Shown: one piece after another, positions 28,801-37,400 of the stretch | Numbering within the stretch: the first letter of the stretch is position 1 | Layout: the number at the start of each line of letters is the position of its first letter | IMG/VR virus record: IMGVR_UViG_3300008624_000005 | Coordinates: 21,741-85,740 of that record | Reading direction: 5' to 3' (one strand) | Length of the DNA: 64,000 nucleotides | DNA from: a virus | Translations under genes and position numbers: made by a program | The notes under the pieces: model-generated | What the model saw: the letters and a program-made list of their open reading frames with translations, nothing else | What the model was told of the DNA's origin: nothing | Database searches by the model: none

Positions 28801-29155
28801 CTTTAATAGTATCTAAAAGAGTGCCTTCAGTAGGAACAAATTTTGTTAAAACACTATCCCATTTAAGTAAATTACCATCTTGTAATCCTGATTCGTCTAT
28901 ATCACTTAAATCTAATAATGCTCCGCCTCCTAAAGATCCCCAAATTGATTGAGTAGAATTATTAGGATCTTTTGAATATCCTTCAAACTTACCTGTTGTT
29001 GCGTTATATCGTATAACACCTTCAGAAGGAGTAGTTGGGCGTTCAGCAGTTGAACCAGTAGGTATAGATAACCCTTCTACTCCAGTAAATGTAGCATTTC
29101 CCTTAATAGTTGGGTTTGTTGCAAATGTTTTTCCTGTTACTACTGTTCTACTCAT
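25886..29155 (-). CDS. tail fibre-like protein, 1089 aa
   Basis: The N-terminus reads SRTVVTGKTFATNPTIKGNA, followed by many beta-strand repeats of the fibre type: fibre-domain pairs (YTIVGTSPAKLVFPEN and YSVTGTTLTFTSPPAYN), and segments like KIWDTVYTNTLDLGSI and a GIGTATPGVLLDVDG stretch typical of fibre stalks. The last 60 residues are the same module as the free 94-aa protein at 18922 (MSNDKP...VDGTKGSWVMQEGEE). Length and repeats fit a trimeric adhesin. The next gene upstream ends 12 bp before its start. No enzymatic domain is visible. Confidence 0.85.
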   Translation of the reverse strand: MSRTVVTGKTFATNPTIKGNATFTGVEGLSIPTGSTAERPTTPSEGVIRYNATTGKFEGYSKDPNNSTQSIWGSLGGGALLDLSDIDESGLQDGNLLKWDSVLTKFVPTEGTLLDTIKVSGQTDLTIPESGDLEMVSGAGIQLTTDPTNGKITIASTTQANLSVDTFTADGNTKEFDLSRVPTQPVDVLVHVDSLYQAPSTYTIVGTSPAKLVFPENIPVNLEISVTFLNMDTVQTIVQDGSITPAKLSASTYYIDTFYGDASTTTYTLSQLASTPNQLLVTVDGVIQTPGADNAYSVTGTTLTFTSPPAYNALVKVRFMGATFSTASSISPNAVGIPEMDIGGSGTTGQVLGLGSSGGFIWISPSSADFKYNNQTFTNASSVEFNVASGFTMTETSPGVLKVGFGDYLTTVSVSGQPTISIDSTRELEFVAGSGVSIVTDNTVEDKKLTWSVAVGSLTEHVLPSVTSTYDIGSSSKIWDTVYTNTLDLGSINLTDDAGTLQVPSSIRFGGGNPITLTATSQGLEVEKITLGTAAQITAGEDVTLTVTSGKLNLPAANVGIQELNISNSGTAGQFLSTTGSLLQWVTPLTGVSVGTGLQLQGGGSTIISTGTIILDPQVSQDAQQGVVAYGWGNHASAGYLANITAENLTNLADVETGTLGIGNNDWSLVWDNSSAKFKIKDMRSGWNIGSVAGSTYYGEGRVGIGISAPTALLHINQQESNPSDPLIVQDGAYRPLYIPAGGILTTQTGIHLETDYANITSPTAPTTGGIFYFKNGNPHFVSNTIPEQALTASALPVYSDSGSLEILLNSETLTIAGGTGIDTSGAVNTLTVAIDATVVTLDDTQTLTLKTLTSPTINSPIMDTVTVNTSITGSAIDTDGTFAANSDTLVPSQKAVKTYVDSSWDSPTFHIDAVNNRVGIGTATPGVLLDVDGGDVNITKTTDLDIIMENTGDDTAERTVQMQFKHDAGVGAYIKAIRSISLADSMDLVFGTQHNLGNVADKFKIDRDGHFHMYAGDITTTGDLSCQDITCNDISTADLIMSNDKPDRSGNEVDGTKGSWVMQEGEESMYLINRNNGKRYKIMLEEVQ

Positions 29156-29167
29156 TTAAATAGTCTC

Positions 29168-32026
29168 CTATAATGCTGTTACATCTTTAACTACAATTAT
29201 ACCATGCATGGGGGCATGAGCCGTACATTGATAAATGTAATTACCGCTTATTACTTGAGGTACTGTCCAAAATAATGTACCATCAATTTTTCCTTGGGCA
29301 CTTGAACCATATGACCAAACATTAGACGTACTAAGATGCCTTAACCCTGTATCATATGCATTAGTTGTGTTTCCTGTAACACCTTCACCTGCGGCTGTTT
29401 TTATAACAAATCCGTGGCCCGAACAATCTAATGCAAATGCATATGTATGGCCGCCTATAACATATATTGTAGGACTTACTGCCGCACTTCCACCTAAGTC
29501 ATTTCCTGTTACCGCAATTGTATCAATTGCAAAATATGTATTTGATATTACATAATCATACACTGGCGTTTGAACAAAAAATGTTCTTGCCGCGGCACGT
29601 CTTGACTCATATGCGGCTTCAGCCGCCGCAAAAGTTACAGTATCATTAGTGGAATTTGTTGTAATGGTTATTCCTGTACCTTCAACTAAAGTTACTGTAT
29701 CACCTGGTTGATCAGCAGTAAGAGAATTTTGTCCAGATACTGCAATATTTTTATATGTATCTTGTGTTACTGATGACGCCGCAATTGTTAATGTATCGGT
29801 TGTGGAATCTGGTGTAATTGTAACATTAGAACCACCCACAAATGTTAAAGTATCTGTAGCCGAATCTGCTGTTATTGTGCTACCACCTGATACTGCAATT
29901 GAAGTAAATGCTGTTGTTGCTTGGGCAGAATTAGTAATTGTTATACTATCGGCACTATCGTCGGTTGCGATTGCAATACCTGTTCCTGCAATTACTGTTA
30001 ATGTATCACCTGTTACAGATCCATTATCAGCAACGACATCATTTTGTCCTTGAACACTAACTGTTCCAAAAGCAGTAGTAGGAGTTTGGTTACCACCACC
30101 TGATGCAGTAGAATTAATTGTTAAAGTTTGAGCGGCCGCATCGGTTGTTATTGTGACATTAGTTCCTGCAACAAATTCTAAAGTATCTTCTGAGCCTACC
30201 GCAACAACATTGTCTTGTCCTGAAACAGAAATCGTTTTAAAAACATCTGTACTTAAAGAAGAATCAATAGTAAGAACATCACCAGCAATACTAGTTGTAA
30301 TATTAGTACCACCAGTAACAGTTAATACGTCTGTCGAACTGTTTGCTGTTACTGTTCCAGTATCTGCATTTAGGGTTGCCCATAAATCTTGAGTGGTTCC
30401 TCCGCCACCGCCACTACCGCCGGTGTTTGTAATTGTAATAGTATTTCCTGCTCTTGTAGTATCTATACCAGTACCACCAGCAATAGTAAGTTCATCTGTT
30501 ACACTTGTTGCTTCTGCTGATCCTCCCGAATCTGCTGTAACTTTATAATATACACCTGATGGAACTTCAGTCGATTTTGCTACTTTAATCCATTCTCCAC
30601 TATTACTAGTTGCAGAATAATATAATTCATTATTTGCTACACCTACGCAACCCGGATAAGTTGCCGCATCAATTGCACTTTCTAATCCGCTTTTTAATGA
30701 AAAGTTATTTTTAAATTTTGCATTATGCGGAACTAAAAAATCACCATTAACAGTTAATCCTGTTGCTACTTCTGTTCCTGTAGTTTTTATTATTAAAACA
30801 CTTGTGTCATGATTTTTAAAATCAAATAAAGGTCTTGTTGTAATTGCTTCTGGCGTACCATACGAATAATCTACTACTTCTCCGCCTTTTCTAACTATGA
30901 AATCCATCATAGAAGTAGTACCAGTATCCTTTGCTGTAGGAACTTCACCGATAACACTCATACTAGCAAGAGTTGTACTAGATTCTACTCCTCCTCTAAC
31001 AGTAGGAGCCAACGTTGCTGTTGTTGTAGATCCGCTTGACATTTCTACAAAATCATTGGTAGCATCTGAAATTGTACCTCTAAAAAATATTTCTCGATTA
31101 GTACTAGCAGGATGATTTATTTGAATTTTACTACCAAAGGATAATTGATTTTGAAATATTACATCTCCTCCAAATGTAATATCTCCGGCCAAGGTATAAT
31201 TACCTGTATTTTTAACGTAACCAGGTTCAATTGAAAATACGTTATTGTTTAAGTCTAATCCGGTACCTGGAGTATATGCCAAATCTGGAGCATCAATTGT
31301 AATTTCATTAGCATTTTGTGTTAATGTAATATTAGTACCTTGTTTGATACTTCTAAATTGTAAATCACCTGTAGTATTATCTTTAGCAAAAAATACTTGT
31401 ACTTCACCTGCACCTCTATTAGATGCTAAGTTTGATTCGCCTGTATTTTCTACAAATTCTAATGCGGTTTCGCCTGTGTTAACTCTTAACCATTTATGTT
31501 GTTCGCCTGTATAATTACTTGGAGTATCTGTAAGTCCGGTAAAATCAGAGGAACCGCCTCCTCCGCCACCACCTCCAGTAGGCATATCTACTGGTTTATA
31601 TTGTTGTGCATTAGATTGGTATTGGAGTATTTGTCCATCAGTAATGCCCGAATCATCTACATTTAATAAATTAGTAAGATTCTGAGTTGTTATATTTTTT
31701 AAGTAACTTTCTAATGAATGATCACCCCAAGAGTAAGCAGTTTGTGCATTTGTAAGAGTTGTTTGTGTACTAGCATCTAATGCTATTGTACCAGAAGCAG
31801 TTATTGGGCCGCCATCTATTCCTGTACCAGTATCAATCTGGGTAACAGTACCTGTTCCAGTACCTACAAATTCGCTATGTAACAGTATTCGGTGTCCTCC
31901 TATAGTGGCTCCGTCATGTACTCTTAATGTGTTTAGGTCAGTATCTACTGTTACTTCGCCTTGAGCTCCTGTAAATGAAGCATGTTGAGTAGTACTTCCT
32001 CTTCTAAATTTTACTTCTGTACTCAT
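29168..32026 (-). CDS. tail fibre-like protein with C-terminal cupredoxin-like domain
   Basis: The N-terminus MSTEVKFRRGSTTQHASFTG is the classic phage fibre start (KxRRGTxxQH...F-x-G-AxGEVTVDT). The body contains eight or so repeats of the form VSGQ...I-x-AD-x-x-x-DTLTFVAGTNVTI, a stalk. Residues 810-952 form a cupredoxin-like module with ligands His871 (DCSGHGF), Cys934, His937 and Met940 (QCTAHAPMHG), so copper binding is plausible. The domain is common at the ends of marine phage structural proteins. It also shares the LASNRGAGE...LQFRSI-x-x-GTNI unit with the 674- and 1398-aa proteins, showing exchange among fibre genes. Confidence 0.85.
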   Translation of the reverse strand: MSTEVKFRRGSTTQHASFTGAQGEVTVDTDLNTLRVHDGATIGGHRILLHSEFVGTGTGTVTQIDTGTGIDGGPITASGTIALDASTQTTLTNAQTAYSWGDHSLESYLKNITTQNLTNLLNVDDSGITDGQILQYQSNAQQYKPVDMPTGGGGGGGGSSDFTGLTDTPSNYTGEQHKWLRVNTGETALEFVENTGESNLASNRGAGEVQVFFAKDNTTGDLQFRSIKQGTNITLTQNANEITIDAPDLAYTPGTGLDLNNNVFSIEPGYVKNTGNYTLAGDITFGGDVIFQNQLSFGSKIQINHPASTNREIFFRGTISDATNDFVEMSSGSTTTATLAPTVRGGVESSTTLASMSVIGEVPTAKDTGTTSMMDFIVRKGGEVVDYSYGTPEAITTRPLFDFKNHDTSVLIIKTTGTEVATGLTVNGDFLVPHNAKFKNNFSLKSGLESAIDAATYPGCVGVANNELYYSATSNSGEWIKVAKSTEVPSGVYYKVTADSGGSAEATSVTDELTIAGGTGIDTTRAGNTITITNTGGSGGGGGTTQDLWATLNADTGTVTANSSTDVLTVTGGTNITTSIAGDVLTIDSSLSTDVFKTISVSGQDNVVAVGSEDTLEFVAGTNVTITTDAAAQTLTINSTASGGGNQTPTTAFGTVSVQGQNDVVADNGSVTGDTLTVIAGTGIAIATDDSADSITITNSAQATTAFTSIAVSGGSTITADSATDTLTFVGGSNVTITPDSTTDTLTIAASSVTQDTYKNIAVSGQNSLTADQPGDTVTLVEGTGITITTNSTNDTVTFAAAEAAYESRRAAARTFFVQTPVYDYVISNTYFAIDTIAVTGNDLGGSAAVSPTIYVIGGHTYAFALDCSGHGFVIKTAAGEGVTGNTTNAYDTGLRHLSTSNVWSYGSSAQGKIDGTLFWTVPQVISGNYIYQCTAHAPMHGIIVVKDVTAL

Positions 32027-32035
32027 TTTGTTTCC

Positions 32036-34060
32036 TTATGCAACTGTTTGCCCTGCAAGTTTATAAATTTTACCTGTTCCTGTAGGAGCATATGATAATC
32101 GTGTTATAATATATAATTCTTTATTAATATCTTCTCCAAACCCTGTAATAAATTCGGTACCAACATCTATTGCTATAGGGTTTAATTGATTTATTTGATA
32201 CATATCTGGTACTGGTTCCTTTAAGTAATATAATTTTCCCGAAGGATTGTTCCAATCTGTAGTCCAATCAGCAAAAACATATTTTCCAACTAATTCTGTA
32301 CAAGTGGCTCCCCTATAAACAACCCCACCTATAACTGATAGTCCATTAATTGCTCCGCCTGAATGTGTGTATGATGCAACAGGATTTTCAAAACCATTCA
32401 TAAATGTATTAACATCTGTACCTGCGGCAGTAGCAAGAGCAATACCATGATCTAAATCATATACATTATCTCCTTCTTTTACACTCCATCCATAGTTTTT
32501 ACCATTTTTAACAATATTAATTTCTTCTATAGTATTTTGTCCTACATCCCCTGTCCAACATTTTCCTGTAGTTTGATCTACACTGAGTCCGTATGGATTT
32601 CTAAATCCATAAGCGAATATTTCTTCTTTATAAGTAGAATGATCTTTGTATGGATTATCTGTTGGTATAGCATAATTTGTATATGCTGATGAACCTATAT
32701 CTACATTTATTCTTAAAACTTTTCCTAATAAATTAGTTCTGTCTTGAGCTAAATGATCTGGATCACCTTGCCCTCCGCCGTCGCCTGTTCCAATATACAA
32801 AAACCCATCGGGCCCAAAAGTTATGGCGCCTCCATTATGGTTACTTGCAGGTTGATCAAATTGTAAAATAATTACCTCAGTACTAATATCTACTGTATCA
32901 TCATTTGCAGGATCGGTAACTGTATACCTAGCCAATATAGATTCGTGATCAATTCCTGCACCCGATTTTGCTTTAGAATAATAAACAAAAACCCAACCAT
33001 TAGTATTATAACTAGGATGAAACGCTAATCCTAGTAAACCTCGTTCATCATAAGATGTACTTAAAGATTGTATAGTTGATGATAAATCTAAAAATGGAGT
33101 TGACAAAATGGTAGAACCTTTGTATACTTTAATTTTACCTGATTGTTCTGCAATGAATAATCTTTCATCATGACCTGTATTTGTTAATACAACAGGCCCT
33201 TCTAATCCAGTAGTATGATCTAAAAATACATTTAAATTAACTGCCGTGTCATCTGAAATAAATCCGTTATCTTGTTCTGCCTCGTGGGCCACTAAATCAC
33301 CAAAATCTACAGGAATTAATCCGTAATCTGTTTTATTAAGGGTATAATCAGGTGTTCGTATTTTTATTTGGTTTGTGCCTTCTTCGCTAATAACAATACC
33401 ATCACCTGCTAGTAATCTTTTAAATTCTAAATTAACATTACTTTTTTGTTTAAATATACCTATGCCTTCTGTATTTGTGCCGGCATTGCTTGCACTATTT
33501 GCTTCGCCACCTACTGCTCCTGGAGCAGTTTGCCATGTTAATGTTCCTGTGCCATCTGTCATTAAAAATTGACCAGATGTTCCAGCGGATGAAGGAAATG
33601 CTAATTCATTTAATTTTAACGCACCACCTGCTCCTACTTCTATTTTTAAATCGGTGTTTAATGCAGATATAATTTTCTTTTCATTTAAATTTAAATCTCC
33701 CCCTAATACAGGAGTAGCATCATTTTGAACGGCAGTAAATTGTTCTGTGTAAGCCAATGTTTGACTTGAACCAGGTATTGCCCTATATACTACAACGGCT
33801 GTTTCGCCTGCTTCTAATGATGAACTAAATGCAATTTGTGTTCCACTTGCTAAATTTGTTACACTATAATCAACTCCTGGCTTTTGTGTAACACCATCTA
33901 TTGTTACATCTAGTGCCGCAACATCTTTAGGAGAACCTGTTGTCAAGGTAAACGAAGTACCTGGGCCAGTAAATGTATCATACTGAAAGTCAGGTATATT
34001 TTGTATATCATCGTAATCAACTGCGGCTAAAACCGCTTCATATCGTTGACCATAGTACAT
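32036..34060 (-). CDS. fibre protein fused to a PQQ-type sugar dehydrogenase propeller (GSDH)
   Basis: Residues 25-95 and 165-245 are fibre modules (FTGPGTSFTLTTGSPKDVA, then SASNAGTNTEGIGIFKQKS). Residues 275-672 are a glucose/sorbosone dehydrogenase (GSDH, PQQ-dependent aldose sugar dehydrogenase) six-bladed beta-propeller: DERGLLGLAFHPSY (338-351), SNHNGGAITFGPDGFLYIG (406-424, His408 equals the catalytic base), GDGGGQGDP (426-434), AYGFRNPYGLSVD (483-495, Arg487 and Asn488), CWTGDVGQNTIEEIN (501-515) and KNYGWSVKEG (521-530). All classical PQQ and calcium-site landmarks are present, so the enzyme looks intact. No signal peptide. It would oxidise sugars on the virion surface or act as a lectin-like binder; both are inferred. 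Confidence 0.88.
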   Translation of the reverse strand: MYYGQRYEAVLAAVDYDDIQNIPDFQYDTFTGPGTSFTLTTGSPKDVAALDVTIDGVTQKPGVDYSVTNLASGTQIAFSSSLEAGETAVVVYRAIPGSSQTLAYTEQFTAVQNDATPVLGGDLNLNEKKIISALNTDLKIEVGAGGALKLNELAFPSSAGTSGQFLMTDGTGTLTWQTAPGAVGGEANSASNAGTNTEGIGIFKQKSNVNLEFKRLLAGDGIVISEEGTNQIKIRTPDYTLNKTDYGLIPVDFGDLVAHEAEQDNGFISDDTAVNLNVFLDHTTGLEGPVVLTNTGHDERLFIAEQSGKIKVYKGSTILSTPFLDLSSTIQSLSTSYDERGLLGLAFHPSYNTNGWVFVYYSKAKSGAGIDHESILARYTVTDPANDDTVDISTEVIILQFDQPASNHNGGAITFGPDGFLYIGTGDGGGQGDPDHLAQDRTNLLGKVLRINVDIGSSAYTNYAIPTDNPYKDHSTYKEEIFAYGFRNPYGLSVDQTTGKCWTGDVGQNTIEEINIVKNGKNYGWSVKEGDNVYDLDHGIALATAAGTDVNTFMNGFENPVASYTHSGGAINGLSVIGGVVYRGATCTELVGKYVFADWTTDWNNPSGKLYYLKEPVPDMYQINQLNPIAIDVGTEFITGFGEDINKELYIITRLSYAPTGTGKIYKLAGQTVA

Positions 34061-34392
34061 TAACTTCTCTCCAAAACACTTGCAAATATTTCACAATCTG
34101 TATGTGTAGCCGCAACTTTTAATGCGTCATCTGCTTCTAAGTTAATTGGCTTATCCAAACTCAATGTTGTATTCGGTGGTATAGGTACTTTAGATAATAC
34201 TATGTTATCTGAAGTAGCACTATTATCATACACTTTTAATGTAATTTGTACATTAGAAGTAGCATGTTTATTAGCAATATACAAACCATGAATAATTGCC
34301 GCGACTTGGTTTGCCGCATTTGCTGTATACATTGTTTCGTCGGTATCTGCCGCCGAAATTGTATGACTTGCATTTTTAAATGAACTTGCCAT
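34060..34392 (-). CDS. small virion protein, 110 aa
   Basis: An all-beta, polar protein: MASSFKNASHTISAADTDET, then AANQVAAIIHGLYIANKHAT and VQITLKVYDNS, ending ADDALKVAATHTDCEIFAS. This order (a short polar lead, then an IHGLYIAN-like strand, KVYD, and a final LEADDALKV) is a small structural protein of T4-like marine phages. It overlaps the start of the 674-aa gene by 1 bp, so it is coupled to it. Likely a fibre-associated or capping protein. Confidence 0.7.
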   Translation of the reverse strand: MASSFKNASHTISAADTDETMYTANAANQVAAIIHGLYIANKHATSNVQITLKVYDNSATSDNIVLSKVPIPPNTTLSLDKPINLEADDALKVAATHTDCEIFASVLERS

Positions 34393-34402
34393 ATTTTATC
34401 CG

Positions 34403-37400
34403 TTATGCGAATGCAATAGCAAAAGCAATTGCATCGTCTTCTTCTATATAAGCACTTCCGCCAGGTCCACTAACTGCTAAGTTACCTATCTGTATATTGT
34501 TGCCTTGTTGTATTACAGAAATACCTGTTCCTGCTGAAATAGAATGAAATTCTAAATCTACACCTGTTTTTTGTTTAAATACTCCAGTTCCTGTCCCAAC
34601 ATTAGATACAGTATTTGCTTCACCAGTAGAGGTATCAGGGGCAACACCTGGTTCCCATTTACTAGTTACTGAGTTCCATATTAATACATCATTATTTGCT
34701 GGAGCATTTGCATAATCTACATCAGCAAGGTCACTTGCATTTTTAGATCCAAAATTTGTATCAACACGAGCCTCAGTATAATATTTATTTGTACTTCCTT
34801 CTATAACATTGTCTGTACTAATAGTTCCGCCAACTGTATAATTTGTTAAATCAGCTTCTCCAAGGTATCCTAATGCGGTTTTATTAGTAAATCCTATCGC
34901 GGCATTTGTTTCATCTACTGTTAATAAAAATGTATCTGATCCTGCAAAAGAAGCAGGAGTATCTGTTAACTCTAAAAATGTAGTAGTAGGTGGTTCTACA
35001 AATTCTAAATCAGCACCTGTTGCGGCAACTCTTAAATATTTTCCTGTTTGCCCGCTCATTGTACTAGGTGTATCAGTAAGCCCTGCAAAGGTTGTAATAT
35101 CGTCGGGGGCATCAACAAACTCCAATGCCGTGCCACCTGTATTAACTTTTATATATTTTCCAGCATCTCCGGTTGAAATACCTGGTGTATCTTGTAATGC
35201 AGAAAATGTATCAACTTGAACTGGAGGATTAACAAACTCTAATCCTGTTTCATTTGCTTTAATTGCAATATACTTTCCACCTTCATTTGCCATAGTACTA
35301 GGTGTATCGTCTAAATTAATAAAAGTCTTATCTGTAAAAATAAGACCCGTGGCACCCGAATTAACTGTTACTAATTTACCTTCGTTAGTTGAGTAAGTAT
35401 TAGGTAAAACATCATTTAAATTAATAAAATCTGTAATAGTTGTAGGAACATCTGTAAATTGTAATCCGGTTGCTCCGCTATTAACAATTAACATTTTTCC
35501 TACGTTACCAGAAAATGTTGGAGGAGTATCTGTTTGCCCAATAAATGTTGGATTACCATCTATAGTTACTGTAACGTTATCGCCTACTGCTGACGCATTT
35601 ACTCCATCACCAACAAAATCTAAATAACCGACTTCATATGTTAATGTAGTTCCTTCATTTCTAATGCTTACTTTAGGATAATCAGACCAAATAAATTTAT
35701 TATTTGCAAAATCATATTGTAAAAATTTATCGTCATCGCCTTGTACTGGAGTATCAACATCAATTATTTGTCCTAAAGTTAATGCTTTCCATTTATATGA
35801 ATTAGTTCCATAATCATAATATAATACTTTTTCATCGTCTGCTTGTATTGATCCTGCTACATCTAACAATTGGGTTAGTGTGTAATCACGAAATTTAAAC
35901 GAGGTAGTTGCATGATTATAATATGCTATTTGTTGATCATTAGTGGAAGTCAGAGCATCTACATCTTCTAAATTTTTAAGTTCATAGGCTTTCCACTTAA
36001 ACGATGTTGACGGATGATCATAATATAAAAAATTAGTATCATTGCTTCCTGAAACAGGAGCAACATCATATAAATCAGTAAAATTTTCTTGTGTTACATT
36101 TTGTAAAAATGTTTGGTTTATAAATTCTAAACCTGTACCATCATTTTTAACTTTTACAAAATATCCTGCCGAACCTGTATAATTTGCCGGAGTATCAGTT
36201 AAATCTATAAACTCATCAGGTACACTTACATCAGCAAATTCAAGTGACGTTTCATTAGTAGCAACTTTAACAAACTTTCCTGCTTGGCTAGTGTAAGTAC
36301 TAGGGGTATCAGTTAAACCTGTAAAAACGGTTGCACCTGTTGCTGATTTATCATCTAATACCCAAGTACCATTTAAATATGAAATAATTTTACCATTGGA
36401 TACACCAGTAACATTTACATCTGTTAATCCTGCTAATGTATTAGATCCTGTATCTAATTGTGGAGTAAATTTTGTACCATCATATTTTAAAACTTGATTA
36501 AGAACAGGAGTTGTTGTGGTTGTATCTACATCTGTTAAATCATCTAATACAGTAGGTATAGATAATGTCGAATTTACCCATTTATTAGTAGTACCTGCAA
36601 CCCAACGTAATACCTGATCAACTGTTGGCGAAGTTGTTGATGTATCTACATCTGTTAAATCATCAATACTAGCAGGAACAACGGTAAGTTCTTCTTTCCA
36701 TTTTTGAGCAATTGAATTCCATCTTAAAAAATATCCATTAGTACTAACATTTAACGCCGAAGTATCAACATCTCGTATATCAGTTAAATCATCATCATCC
36801 TTATCAAAATAATTTTGGGTTGCATGATTAGTCCAAGCATGGGCGGCATCCCAATTAGTAATTTTTTGTTGGGTTATTCCAGACGAAACATGAGCACCAA
36901 ATACAGGATCAGTTTCTGTATAAGTTTTTAGGTATCCTTCAACACTATGATCTCCCCATCCGTGGGCTGTGTCCCAATCGGTAATTTTTGCAGTAGTAAT
37001 ATTACCTGCAGGTGAAGCAAGGAATACAGGATCTTGTTCGTCTAATGGTGTGTATGTAAAAACACCTGTTGTATTATCATACGTTAATGTTGATGTTGCA
37101 TTTGCTGTTGCATTTGTTACAGATAAATCTGTTAAATCTACAGTACCTGATGATCCCCATTCTAATGTCGAACCTGTCGAAGGGAATCGTAATACTTGTC
37201 CTGCCGCACCAATAACACCTGGTATTGTATATTTGCCATCAACAACAATATTGTTATTATTATCTACAATTTCATTTGTTATTGTTAATGTTTTTTGTTG
37301 CCATGTAATTGTTGCTCCGGACCCATCACCTGATCCGTTTGTATCTTGATTGAAATCATATAATTGTTCAGCAGTATCATTTGCCGCTACTATCTGTAAA

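Noticed and set aside
29367-31514. Several plus-strand frames of 60-90 codons across the fibre genes
   Set aside because: They mirror repeat-rich fibre codons and show no start signals.
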